Shown: positions 8,039 to 16,569 of the stretch, in pieces
How positions within the stretch are numbered: position 1 is the stretch's first letter
How the letters are laid out: each line of letters begins with the position of its first letter
Assembly: GCF_002113125.1 (NCBI RefSeq)
Contig: NZ_NEJP01000016.1
Location: 102,258-166,257 of the forward strand
From: Pseudomonas sp. B20(2017)
GTDB lineage: Bacteria; Pseudomonadota; Gammaproteobacteria; Pseudomonadales; Pseudomonadaceae
Reading direction: 5' to 3'
DNA length: 64,000 nt
Notes under the pieces: generated by a model
Database searches by the model: none
Told to the model about the DNA's origin: nothing
Seen by the model: the letters and a program-made list of their open reading frames with translations, nothing else
Program-made: the position numbers and the translations under genes

Positions 8039-9238
8039 ATGCCGTTCGCCAACAAACCGCTCAGCGGTCTGAAAGTCATTGAATTGGGTACTTTGATTGC
8101 CGGGCCGTTTGCCTCGCGCATCTGCGGCGAGTTCGGCGCCGAAGTGATCAAGATCGAGTCGCCGGACGGCGGTGATCCGTTGCGCAAGTGGCGCAAGTTG
8201 TACGAAGGCACCTCGCTGTGGTGGTTCGTCCAGGCACGCAACAAAAAGTCCCTTACGCTGAACCTGAAACACCCCGACGGCCTGGCAATCCTGAAAAAGC
8301 TGCTGGGTGAAGCCGACATCCTGATCGAGAACTTCCGCCCCGGTGTTCTGGAAAAACTCGGCCTGAGCTGGGAAACCCTGCACGCACTGAACCCCAAACT
8401 GGTGATGGTGCGCCTGTCCGGCTTCGGCCAGACCGGCCCGATGAAGGATCAGCCTGGGTTCGGCGCAGTCGGCGAATCCATGGGCGGATTGCGCTACATC
8501 ACCGGTTTCGAAGACCGCCCACCAGTGCGTACCGGGATTTCCATCGGCGACTCGATTGCCGCGTTGTGGGGCGTGATCGGCGCGTTGATGGCCCTGCGTC
8601 ATCGCGAGGTCAACGGCGGCCTCGGCCAGGTGGTTGATGTGGCGTTGTACGAAGCAATCTTCGCCATGATGGAAAGCATGGTGCCGGAGTTCGATGTATT
8701 CGGTTTCATTCGTGAGCGCACCGGCAACATCATGCCGGGCATCACGCCCTCCTCGATCCACACCAGCGCCGACGGCAAACACGTGCAGATCGGCGCCAAC
8801 GGCGATGCGATCTTCAAGCGCTTCATGCTGATCATTGGCCGTGAAGATCTGGCCAATGACCCGGCGCTGGCCAGCAACGACGGGCGCGACACCCGCCGTG
8901 ACGAGTTGTACGGCGTGATCGACCGCTGGGTCAATTCGCTGCCGCTGCAAACCGTGCTGGACCTGCTGAATCAGGCCGAAGTGCCAGCCAGCCGCATCTT
9001 CAGCGCCGAAGACATGTTCAACGATCCACAGTACCTGGCCCGGGAAATGTTCCTGCACGCCAAACTGCCGGACGGCAAACCCTTCAAGATGCCGGGCATC
9101 GTGCCGAAACTCTCTGAGACACCCGGCACGTCCGAATGGGTCGGACCGCAGCTCGGTGAACACAATGCGCAGGTACTCCACGATCTTGGCTACGACGAGA
9201 AGCAGATCGCCCGGCTGCGCGAAGACGGAGCCATCTGA
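8039..9238 (+). CDS. Class III CoA-transferase (CaiB/BaiF family)
   Basis: 399-residue CaiB/BaiF/formyl-CoA transferase family enzyme that moves CoA between acyl groups. Family signatures: LSGLKVIELGTLIAGPFASR at the N-terminus, VIKIESPDGGDPLR, LTLNLKHPDG, IENFRPGVLEKLGL, and the GISIGDSIAALWG segment whose Asp is the expected catalytic nucleophile. Substrates cannot be predicted. The start has AGGAT 6 bases upstream. The next gene begins 13 bases beyond the stop, so the two form a short operon, although their products (a cytosolic enzyme and a secreted binding protein) have no obvious link. Confidence 0.92.
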   Translation: MPFANKPLSGLKVIELGTLIAGPFASRICGEFGAEVIKIESPDGGDPLRKWRKLYEGTSLWWFVQARNKKSLTLNLKHPDGLAILKKLLGEADILIENFRPGVLEKLGLSWETLHALNPKLVMVRLSGFGQTGPMKDQPGFGAVGESMGGLRYITGFEDRPPVRTGISIGDSIAALWGVIGALMALRHREVNGGLGQVVDVALYEAIFAMMESMVPEFDVFGFIRERTGNIMPGITPSSIHTSADGKHVQIGANGDAIFKRFMLIIGREDLANDPALASNDGRDTRRDELYGVIDRWVNSLPLQTVLDLLNQAEVPASRIFSAEDMFNDPQYLAREMFLHAKLPDGKPFKMPGIVPKLSETPGTSEWVGPQLGEHNAQVLHDLGYDEKQIARLREDGAI

Positions 9239-9251
9239 GCTGAAGCGCCTG

Positions 9252-10145
9252 ATGCCCTCGGCCTCGAACCGCGCCCACCATTGGTGGACATGGCGGTTGT
9301 TCGGCCTGCTATTTCTGCTGGTGCTGCCGGCGTGGGCGCAGGCCAAACCGACGTTGATCTGGCTGTTGCGCGACCTGCCGCCGCTGACGATCTTCGAAGG
9401 CCCGAAAAAGGGCCAGGGCGTTATCGATCATTTAATGCCGATGCTGATTGCCGGCATGCCGCAATACGACCACACCTTGATGCGGGTCAATCGCGCCCGC
9501 GGCATTCAAATGCTTCATGAACATCCCTTCGCCTGCGATCCGTCGCTGATCTGGAACAAGGAACGGGCACAGTGGATCGCGTTCTCCATCCCTGCGTTTC
9601 GCGCGGTCAGCAATGGTCTGGTGGTGCGTCAGAGAGATCGCGAAGTGCTGGAGCCGTTTCTGGTCGAGGACGAAGTCGATCTGTCGGCGTTTCTGGCCAA
9701 CGGCGAGCGAAAAGTCGGAGTGGTGGCGGAACGCAGTTATGGCGAGTACATCGATACATTGCTGCATCAGGCACCAACCGGCGCGCTGACGCCCCACTAC
9801 GGCAACGATGCGCTCAGCAGCCTGCTGTCGATGCAGCGTCTGGGGCGTTTGCAGGTGGTGCTGGGTTACTGGCCGGAAATCCGTTACCAAGCGCGCCAGG
9901 CCGAGATCGCCGAGGACGAACTGCTGTTTTTCCCGATTCGCGGCACGGGCAAGTACCTGTCGGGCCATGTTGGCTGCACTGACACAACGGCGGGTCGACA
10001 GGCGATCACGGAAATCAATCAGCTGTTGCGCACCCTGCCCCACGAACACCTCAACCAGCTCTACGCCGACTGGCTCGACCCCGAGCGGCGCCAGGATTAC
10101 CTGGAACAGGCGAGGATTTTTTTCCAGCAACAAGCCGCGCAATAA
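9252..10145 (+). CDS. Periplasmic solute-binding-like protein (TIGR02285 type)
   Basis: About 297 residues, with a signal peptide (hydrophobic LFGLLFLLVLPAWAQA) and the two-lobed fold of family 3 binding proteins. The motif WLLRDLPPLTIFEGPKKGQG near the mature N-terminus is what I associate with the TIGR02285 family. No transporter permease or ATPase is nearby, so this is an orphan binding protein. ATG at 9252 was chosen because the signal peptide then starts properly; the frame is open further back into the CoA-transferase gene, but that would precede the signal sequence. Ligand unknown. Confidence 0.8.
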   Translation: MPSASNRAHHWWTWRLFGLLFLLVLPAWAQAKPTLIWLLRDLPPLTIFEGPKKGQGVIDHLMPMLIAGMPQYDHTLMRVNRARGIQMLHEHPFACDPSLIWNKERAQWIAFSIPAFRAVSNGLVVRQRDREVLEPFLVEDEVDLSAFLANGERKVGVVAERSYGEYIDTLLHQAPTGALTPHYGNDALSSLLSMQRLGRLQVVLGYWPEIRYQARQAEIAEDELLFFPIRGTGKYLSGHVGCTDTTAGRQAITEINQLLRTLPHEHLNQLYADWLDPERRQDYLEQARIFFQQQAAQ

Positions 10146-10161
10146 AATCCGGGTAAAAAGA

Positions 10162-10193
10162 AACCCCGAGAAGTGGGGAGACGACTCGGGGTT
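10162..10193 (-). terminator. Hairpin, probable terminator of the DUF3509 gene
   Basis: Nine-base-pair stem AACCCCGAG/CTCGGGGTT with a 14-base loop. On the reverse strand it is followed by TTTCTTTTT, so it can end transcription of the DUF3509 gene; on the forward strand there is no U-run. Confidence 0.55.
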
Positions 10194-10211
10194 AAACGTG
10201 GTCTGTATCAA

Positions 10212-10274
10212 AGACCCGTAGCAGCAAGCGACAAGCACCGGAGCACAATGCTTGATCCTGCTGTTACGGGGTCT
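10212..10274. repeat. Nested inverted repeat between convergent genes
   Basis: Outer arms AGACCCGTAGCAGCA (10212-10226) and TGCTGTTACGGGGTCT (10259-10274) pair with one bulge and one mismatch. Inside, CAAGCA (10232-10237) pairs with TGCTTG (10249-10254). The structure has no evident ORF and no strong U-run; it may be a bidirectional transcription barrier or part of a small RNA. Confidence 0.5.
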
Positions 10275-10319
10275 GACTGATCCGGATGCAGGAAGGTTCC
10301 CACAATTGAAAAATCAGTT

Positions 10320-10601
10320 TCAGAGGGACGGGTGCTTGTCGAGGGCTGCGTTTCGCAACGCGGCGATCACACAGGGTTCCAGCCGGCCTTCGGCAATCAG
10401 GATGTCGCGGTGCAGGCCGTCGACCACATCCGTCAGCTGGCGCTTGTCGCTCAATTGCGCCTGATTGAATTCGCGCTCCACCACGATCGCGCCGCTGCCG
10501 TTCTTCAAGGTCACCAGGCATTCGCCGTGGCGACCGCGAGGGGTCAACGTCACCTGATACGGGCTCAGAGCCTCACCGAGCAATAGACTGATACTTTCCA
10601 T
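10320..10601 (-). CDS. DUF3509 family protein
   Basis: A 93-residue protein of the DUF3509 family, small proteins found in Pseudomonas with no assigned function. Recognisable pattern: SISLLLGEALSPYQVTLTPR, then a short beta region (ECLVTLKNGSGAIVVER) and a C-terminal helix QLSDKRQLTDVVDGLHRDI. ATG at 10601 has GGAG 6 bases upstream; a GTG four codons earlier is the only alternative. No signal or membrane segment. It is separated from the receiver-like gene upstream by about 165 bases. Confidence 0.85.
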   Translation of the reverse strand: MESISLLLGEALSPYQVTLTPRGRHGECLVTLKNGSGAIVVEREFNQAQLSDKRQLTDVVDGLHRDILIAEGRLEPCVIAALRNAALDKHPSL

Positions 10602-10765
10602 CTCGATCTCCACTCAATAGTCCGAAAACACAGTGTCTGGGGCGTGTTCACAGTAAATGACCACCGGCCCGAGAGGAAAGTTCTGCTCGTCGCCGGCCTC
10701 TCCCGGAGCGTCACCGGCCTATCGGAGCATGCATGGTGAAGATGACAGAAAAATAACCATGGGGC

Positions 10766-11173
10766 TCAAGCGTCGACGGAATGCCGGGGGATGCTCATGT
10801 AGGTGTCCAGCAACGCCCTCATCAACACCGCCGAGACCGGCGTGTGAAGGCGGCCCAGCAAGGTGATCCGGTGCGCGCCCAGCAAGGTCTCCAATTCTTT
10901 CAGCAGGCTCGGTGCCGCGGCCCCCAGCAGAATCATCGCCCGCGCGCCCTGCCGGTCGGCCAGATGCCGGATCAGCGCCAGTCCGTCTCCGTTCTGCAAC
11001 TGTGGATTGCACAGGGTGATATCAACGGCACCACGACGTTCCAGTGATCGTTTTGCCGAGCCCAGCGACGGCGCGGTCAGCACATCGTAGATACCGATGG
11101 CATTCAGCATCTGATGCAACGCCATCAGCTGGAACGGGTTGGGTTCGAGAATCAGAATCTTGAGCGAGCGCAT
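10766..11173 (-). CDS. Degenerate response-regulator receiver protein
   Basis: A 135-residue stand-alone protein with the receiver (REC) layout: beta1 LKILILEPNPFQL, beta3 VDITLCNPQLQNGDGLALI and beta5 ITLLGRLHTPVS. The conserved chemistry is lost: the acidic pair is E10-P-N12, the phospho-acceptor Asp is Asn56, and the invariant Lys before Pro is Thr111. Hence phosphorylation by the usual mechanism is unlikely. Receivers of the RocA/RocR type in Pseudomonas have a similar sequence style (NPFQLMALHQMLN). It follows the kinase-less sensor-like gene by about 120 bases in the same direction. Function unknown; it may be a protein-protein adaptor. Confidence 0.75.
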   Translation of the reverse strand: MRSLKILILEPNPFQLMALHQMLNAIGIYDVLTAPSLGSAKRSLERRGAVDITLCNPQLQNGDGLALIRHLADRQGARAMILLGAAAPSLLKELETLLGAHRITLLGRLHTPVSAVLMRALLDTYMSIPRHSVDA

Positions 11174-11291
11174 GGGACGACCTCTGGAGCGACAATCGCG
11201 GATTCACGCCGCAGTGGCTTGTCACTCTAGGGTGTTCGTCCTAAGCCTCCCATCAGAAAAGTAGCCGCGTTTTATAGGACTTTTCCCATCT

Positions 11292-12662
11292 TTAATGCAG
11301 ACATCGACACCCGCTCTCCTTCCGCCGCTCGGTGATGTCCGTCCAGCCCCCGAGCAGGCCGCGCAGTTTTCCATCGACACTGTAAAACGGAACCGTCCAT
11401 TGATAGATCTGACGGGGGCCGCTCTTGAACATCAGTTGCCGCTTGCTGAAGCGTGTTTTACGCGTCCCCAGCTGCGCCATGAATTCGTCATGCAGCATCA
11501 ATGCCGTGGCCTGTGGCAGTGCATCGAATTCGAACAGCATCCGGCCCTGCACCTGCTCCAGTCGGACCGACAGCGCATCTTCATAACTGCGGTTGCACAT
11601 GATCAACCGGCCCTGCAGATCGCGAACGAACACAGGGTCAGGCATCGCATCGATCAATGCGTGTTGAAAGGCCAGTTGATCACCCAGGCCCTTTTCAGCC
11701 TCCCTGCGCTGTTTTATTTCGGTAGCGAGTCGACGACTCCATAGCAGCGAAAGCAGGCCTAACACCCCGAGTGCACCCATCCCCCAGCATCCCCACTCGA
11801 TCAGCCGAGCGCGGAACGACGGTGCCGGCGCAGGTGAGACTCCGTCCAGCCACTTCAGGCGCATGGCACGCAGTTCGGCCGCCGAGAAAGCGCCCAAGGC
11901 TTTGTTGAGGATGCTCACAAGCTCGGGCAGCCCCTTGCGTACCGCCAGATGGTCGGCCTCCCACTTGCCCTCGACGAGACCACCGACCCTGAGCAGGCCG
12001 GAGGGAAACAGCTGCGCGCCGATCTCGTTTTCGATGGTGGCGTAAGCCTCGCCACTTTCGACCAGCGCCCGAGCCTCGGCATAGGTCTTGACCGAACGGA
12101 TCTCGATCGACGGGTAGTCGCGTCGAATGCTGTCCTCCAGCGCGTGCCTGGCCGGCAGCACCAGTACCCGTTTGGCCAGCATTTCGAGCGACTGTATTGC
12201 CGGCTCGCCCGAATGACCGACGAACACCCACCCGGCACCGCCAAACGCGTGACTGAACTCCAGAAACGCCTTGCGCTCGTCGTTCATTGCCAACGTCGTG
12301 CTGATGTCGGCCACGCCACTCTGGAGCCGTTCAAGCATGTGGTCGGTGGAAAACGATTCCTGATGGACGAACTGCAATCCGGTCATGGCGCTGATGTGCT
12401 TGAGTACATCGTTGTTCAAGCCGGTCCACTGGCCATGCTCGTCCTGAAACAGATACAACGGGTACTGCACCGAGGCGACGGTCACCCGTGGGTTATCTCG
12501 AATCCACTGACGCTCATGCTCATTCAGCTCGATGGGCTGAACCGCCTCCAGCGCATCGGAATGCTTCGTCAGATGGGCTGCTTCGATCCACTGCGACAAC
12601 CCGAAACATCCCAATAAAAACAACCAGCACAGCGCTGGTTTCAATCCTGAAAAAAACCGCAT
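11292..12662 (-). CDS. Sensor-like protein: binding domain, TM, PAS; no kinase domain
   Basis: 456 residues from ATG 12662, which has GAAGGA 7 bases upstream; an ATG at 12680 is also possible and the frame to 12734 runs into the thrC terminator. Order: signal peptide (1-28), family 3 solute-binding domain (about 57-275, containing GLNNDVLKHISAMTGL), one TM helix (about 294-308), short basic coiled segment, PAS domain (about 331-448, ending GGWTDITERRK), then an unrelated tail SGCRCLH and stop. BvgS/RocS-type sensors with this layout normally continue into HisKA, HATPase and receiver domains. Here the protein ends exactly where the kinase should begin, so it is a truncated remnant or a signal-input protein acting without its own kinase. 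Confidence 0.8.
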   Translation of the reverse strand: MRFFSGLKPALCWLFLLGCFGLSQWIEAAHLTKHSDALEAVQPIELNEHERQWIRDNPRVTVASVQYPLYLFQDEHGQWTGLNNDVLKHISAMTGLQFVHQESFSTDHMLERLQSGVADISTTLAMNDERKAFLEFSHAFGGAGWVFVGHSGEPAIQSLEMLAKRVLVLPARHALEDSIRRDYPSIEIRSVKTYAEARALVESGEAYATIENEIGAQLFPSGLLRVGGLVEGKWEADHLAVRKGLPELVSILNKALGAFSAAELRAMRLKWLDGVSPAPAPSFRARLIEWGCWGMGALGVLGLLSLLWSRRLATEIKQRREAEKGLGDQLAFQHALIDAMPDPVFVRDLQGRLIMCNRSYEDALSVRLEQVQGRMLFEFDALPQATALMLHDEFMAQLGTRKTRFSKRQLMFKSGPRQIYQWTVPFYSVDGKLRGLLGGWTDITERRKESGCRCLH

Positions 12663-12726
12663 TGCCACATCCTTCGTCATCGACTCGCCCGTCCTTGGTG
12701 GGCGAAACGCGCGCAGTGTGGCATGC

Positions 12727-12760
12727 AAAAACAAGAAAGCCCGTCAGGAGACGGGCTTCA
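12727..12760 (-). terminator. Intrinsic terminator of thrC
   Basis: Reverse-strand stem GCCCGTCTCCTGACGGGC followed by TTTCTTGTTTTT, starting about 20 bases past the thrC stop. Confidence 0.9.
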
Positions 12761-12781
12761 AAATGTGACAGCTTTGCGGGC

Positions 12782-14191
12782 TTAAAGAGGCTTACCGCGG
12801 TTGCCATGCTGGCTGACAAAGGCTTGCACGGCTTTGAGCTCGTTCGCCAGCACAGTGCAGCGCTCTTCTCTCTCAAACAAATCAGAAAGATGTGCAGGTA
12901 GTTCGAGAGCTTTTCCTACACCAGCTTTCTCCACCGCGTCCGGGAACTTGACCGGATGCGCCGTGCCCAGAATCACCATCGGGATATCCAGGCTGCGACG
13001 GCACTCGCGAGCGGCTTTCACGCCGATGGCGGTGTGTGGGTCCAGCACTTCACCGGTCTGCTCGTAGACTTCGGCGATGGTTTCGCAGGTTTGCGCATCG
13101 TCCACAGCCAGCGAGTCGAACAGTTTGCGGGCCTCGGTCCAGCGTTCCTGTTCAACGCTGAAACCACCGCCCTGCTTGAACGAATCCATTAGCCCGGCAA
13201 TCGCCGCGCCGTTGCGACCGTGCAGGTCGAACAGCAGACGTTCGAAGTTCGACGAGACCATGATGTCCATCGACGGCGACAGCGTGGCGTGCAGGGTTTC
13301 CTTGACGTACTGGTTGCCGCTCATGAAGCGGTGCAGGATGTCGTTGCGGTTGGTGGCGACGACCAACTGGTTGATCGGCAGGCCCATGTTGCGCGCCAGG
13401 TAGCCGGCGAAGATATCGCCGAAGTTGCCGGTCGGCACCGAGAACGACACCGAACGCGCCGGGCCGCCCAGTTGCAGGGCCGCGTGGAAGTAGTAAACGA
13501 TCTGAGCCATGATCCGCGCCCAGTTGATCGAGTTCACTGCCACCAGGCGGGTGCCCTTGAGGAAGCTCTGGTCGGCGAAGCTGGCCTTGACCATTTCCTG
13601 GCAGTCATCGAAGTTGCCTTCGATCGCGATGTTGTGGATGTTCTCACCGAGGATGGTGGTCATCTGCCGACGCTGCACTTCGGACACACGGTTGTGCGGG
13701 TGCAGGATGAAGATGTCGACGTTTTCGCAGTGCTTGCAGCCTTCAATGGCGGCCGAGCCGGTGTCACCGGAGGTGGCGCCGACGATGACAACGCGCTCGC
13801 CGCGCTTTTCCAGCACGTAGTCGAGCAAACGACCGAGCAGTTGCAGGGCGAAGTCCTTGAACGCCAGGGTCGGGCCGTGGAACAGCTCCAGCACCCACTC
13901 GTTGCCGTTCAGCTGACGCAGCGGCGCAACGGCGTTGTGGGCGAACACACCGTAGGTTTCTTCAAGAATCTTTTTGAAATCGGCGTCCGGAATGCTGCCG
14001 GTGACGAACGGGCGCATGACGCGGAAGGCCAGCTCGTGATACGGCAGGCCGGCCCAGGAAGCGATTTCTTCCTGGGTGAAACGTGGCAGGTTTTCCGGGA
14101 CGTACAGACCGCCGTCGGTCGCGAGACCGGCCAGCAGGACGTCTTCGAAATTCAGGGCCGGTGCCTGGCCGCGGGTACTGATGTAACGCAT
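12782..14191 (-). CDS. thrC: Threonine synthase
   Basis: PLP enzyme converting O-phosphohomoserine to threonine. 469 residues from ATG 14191 (MRYISTRGQAPAL), the length usual in Pseudomonas; the ATG four codons earlier is less likely. Visible: FHGPTLAFKDFALQ with the PLP-binding Lys, ATSGDTGSAA phosphate loop, SVPTGNFGDI. It is last in xerD-dsbC-hom-thrC and lies 66 bases after hom, with which it is probably cotranscribed. A terminator follows. Confidence 0.97.
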   Translation of the reverse strand: MRYISTRGQAPALNFEDVLLAGLATDGGLYVPENLPRFTQEEIASWAGLPYHELAFRVMRPFVTGSIPDADFKKILEETYGVFAHNAVAPLRQLNGNEWVLELFHGPTLAFKDFALQLLGRLLDYVLEKRGERVVIVGATSGDTGSAAIEGCKHCENVDIFILHPHNRVSEVQRRQMTTILGENIHNIAIEGNFDDCQEMVKASFADQSFLKGTRLVAVNSINWARIMAQIVYYFHAALQLGGPARSVSFSVPTGNFGDIFAGYLARNMGLPINQLVVATNRNDILHRFMSGNQYVKETLHATLSPSMDIMVSSNFERLLFDLHGRNGAAIAGLMDSFKQGGGFSVEQERWTEARKLFDSLAVDDAQTCETIAEVYEQTGEVLDPHTAIGVKAARECRRSLDIPMVILGTAHPVKFPDAVEKAGVGKALELPAHLSDLFEREERCTVLANELKAVQAFVSQHGNRGKPL

Positions 14192-14257
14192 GACTGACTC
14201 CAATGGACAGTGTTCACGACACCGGCCCCGCTGGCGGGACCGGTGGAGGAGATCGGC

Positions 14258-15562
14258 TTAGTTCAAGTGCTCGACGCGGATCCGCACAACCGGACCGACC
14301 ACGCCCGCCAGCGCTTCGAGGGCGGCGATCGCATCGTTGATGTGCTGTTCCAGCACGCGATGGGTCAGCAGGATCATCGGCACCAGGCCGTCGTGTTCCT
14401 CGACTTCCTTCTGCATGATCGACTCGATGTTGATGCCGCGCTCCGAAAGGATGCTCGCCACCTGAGCGAGTACGCCCGGATGGTCCTTGGCCTGGATGCG
14501 CAGGTAGTAGGCGCTTTCGCAGGCTTCGATCGGCAGGATCGGGTGGGCCGACAGCGAGTCCGGCTGGAAGGCCAGGTGCGGCACGCGGTTTTCCGGATCG
14601 GAGGTCATGGCGCGAACCACATCCACCAGATCCGCGATCACCGACGAAGCGGTCGGCTCCATGCCGGCACCGGCGCCGTAGAACAGGGTCGAACCGGCAG
14701 CGTCACCGTTGACCATCACCGCGTTCATCACGCCGTTGACGTTGGCGATCAGACGATCGGCCGGGATCAGCGTCGGGTGTACGCGCAACTCGATACCGGC
14801 GGCGGTGCTGCGTGCCACGCCCAGGTGCTTGATGCGGTAGCCCAGCGCTTCGGCGTAGTTCACGTCGGCGGTGGTCAGCTTGGTGATGCCCTCGGTGTAA
14901 GCCTTGTCGAACTGCAGCGGAATACCGAATGCGATCGACGCCAGGATCGTCAGCTTGTGCGCGGCGTCGATGCCTTCGACGTCGAAGGTCGGATCGGCTT
15001 CGGCGTAACCCAGCGCTTGCGCCTCGGCCAGCACGTCTTCGAAGGTGCGACCCTTCTCGCGCATTTCGGTGAGGATGAAGTTGCCGGTGCCGTTGATGAT
15101 CCCGGCGACCCAGTTGATACGGTTGGCGGACAGCCCTTCACGGATCGCCTTGATCACCGGAATGCCGCCGGCTACCGCCGCTTCGAATGCCACGATCACG
15201 CCTTTCTCGCGTGCCTTGGCGAAAATTTCATTACCGTGAACGGCAATCAGAGCCTTGTTCGCGGTGACCACATGCTTGCCATTCTCGATGGCCTTGAGTA
15301 CCAGCTCGCGGGCAACGGTATAGCCGCCCATCAGCTCTATGACGATGTCGATCTCAGGGTTCGTGGCCACTTCGAAGACATCGTTGGTAATCGCAATACC
15401 GGTCGTCTGGAACTGAGGCTTTGGCGTGCGCATGGCAATTTGTGCCACTTCGATTCCACGCCCGGCACGACGAGCAATTTCCTCGGCGTTGCGCTGAAGT
15501 ACGTTGAAGGTTCCGCCACCGACGGTCCCTAACCCACAGATGCCTACTTTGACCGGTTTCAC
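14258..15562 (-). CDS. hom: Homoserine dehydrogenase
   Basis: NAD(P)H-dependent reduction of aspartate semialdehyde to homoserine, the branch point to threonine and methionine. 434 residues from a GTG at 15562, preceded by GGGGAG at 6 bases; the longer frame to 15610 lies in a hairpin and is rejected. N-terminal Rossmann motif GICGLGTVGGGT, catalytic-domain GGIPVIKAIREGL and INGTGNFILT..., and a C-terminal ACT domain starting about YYLRIQAKDHPGVLAQV, which mediates threonine feedback inhibition in the family. Followed by thrC. Confidence 0.97.
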   Translation of the reverse strand: MKPVKVGICGLGTVGGGTFNVLQRNAEEIARRAGRGIEVAQIAMRTPKPQFQTTGIAITNDVFEVATNPEIDIVIELMGGYTVARELVLKAIENGKHVVTANKALIAVHGNEIFAKAREKGVIVAFEAAVAGGIPVIKAIREGLSANRINWVAGIINGTGNFILTEMREKGRTFEDVLAEAQALGYAEADPTFDVEGIDAAHKLTILASIAFGIPLQFDKAYTEGITKLTTADVNYAEALGYRIKHLGVARSTAAGIELRVHPTLIPADRLIANVNGVMNAVMVNGDAAGSTLFYGAGAGMEPTASSVIADLVDVVRAMTSDPENRVPHLAFQPDSLSAHPILPIEACESAYYLRIQAKDHPGVLAQVASILSERGINIESIMQKEVEEHDGLVPMILLTHRVLEQHINDAIAALEALAGVVGPVVRIRVEHLN

Positions 15563-15576
15563 TGTGAACTCCCCAT

Positions 15577-15603
15577 AAAACGGCCGACACGAGGCCGGCC
15601 GTG
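15577..15603 (-). terminator. Hairpin between dsbC and hom
   Basis: Reverse-strand stem ACGGCCG/CGGCCGT followed by TTTATG just upstream of the hom ribosome site. It could attenuate read-through from dsbC, so hom may have its own promoter in the 130-base gap, but the U-run is short. Confidence 0.45.
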
Positions 15604-15694
15604 AAAACAACCGCAGGTTCGCGGCTCTCTATTGATGGCCCGGCTATCCAGCCGCCGGACCACGCTCGTCAACGCCTGAGCGTGACGATGCGAA

Positions 15695-16426
15695 TTACTT
15701 CGCGCCCAGCGCCAGTTTGGCGACTTGTGGCGCAGGCTGGTAGCCCGGAATGACTTGTCCGTCAGCCAAAACGATGGCCGGCGTGCCGTTCACGCCAATC
15801 GACTGACCGAGGGCGAACTGTTTGGAAACCGGGTTCTCGCACTTGGCGGCCTTGATTTCCTTGCCATCGACCATTTTGTCCATGGCGGCTTTCTTGTCCT
15901 TCGAGCACCACACGGCTTGCAGCTGTTCGTCACCCGGCGATCCCAGGCCCTGACGCGGGAACGCCACGTAACGCACTTCGATGCCGCGCTTGTTCAGCTC
16001 AGGCACTTCGGCGTGCAGCTTGTGGCAGTACGGGCACGTGGTGTCGGTGAAAACGGTGATGTGCGACTTGGTTTCGCCCACAGCCGGGTAAACCACGGTC
16101 TCGGCCACCGGGATTGCATTGATCAGTTTGGAAATGCCCAGGCGCTCGGTCTTCTCGGTCAGGTTGACCGGTTTGCCGTCCTTGAGCTGGAACATGTAGC
16201 CCTGAACGATGTACTGGCCGTCGGCGCTGGCGTAGAGCACGCGGCTGCCCTTGAGCTTGACTTCGTACAGGCCCGGCAGCGGGCTGGCGGTGATGGTGTC
16301 CACCGGCACGTCGAGCTGGAGGTTTTCCAGGCTTTGGCGAATCGCTTTGTCGGCCGCGTCATCGGCGACGGCAAAGGTGCTGACCAACGCAATGGCTGCG
16401 GCGGCGAAAATCTGGGTCAGACGCAT
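15695..16426 (-). CDS. dsbC: Thiol:disulfide interchange protein DsbC
   Basis: Periplasmic disulfide isomerase, kept reduced by DsbD. 243 residues from ATG 16426, with CAGGAG 5 bases upstream; earlier codons to 16513 lack a ribosome site. N-terminal signal peptide (MRLTQIFAAAAIALVSTFAVA), N-terminal dimerisation domain, and a thioredoxin domain with the active site TTCPYCHKLH. The cis-Pro region NGTPAIVLADG and the second Cys pair (WCSKDK, KCENP) are also present. It sits between xerD and hom, the standard Pseudomonas arrangement. Confidence 0.97.
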   Translation of the reverse strand: MRLTQIFAAAAIALVSTFAVADDAADKAIRQSLENLQLDVPVDTITASPLPGLYEVKLKGSRVLYASADGQYIVQGYMFQLKDGKPVNLTEKTERLGISKLINAIPVAETVVYPAVGETKSHITVFTDTTCPYCHKLHAEVPELNKRGIEVRYVAFPRQGLGSPGDEQLQAVWCSKDKKAAMDKMVDGKEIKAAKCENPVSKQFALGQSIGVNGTPAIVLADGQVIPGYQPAPQVAKLALGAK

Positions 16427-16569
16427 GAGAACTCCTGAAGGCGGACAAATGGAACGATCAGAACGCCCGTGCCGGAACACCGGGTCATAACCGCCCATCG
16501 TGCAAACCGGCAAAGCCTACCACATAAGGCTCCCGTGGCCGAATGCGCCTGTCGCAAGACAAATGGCGC

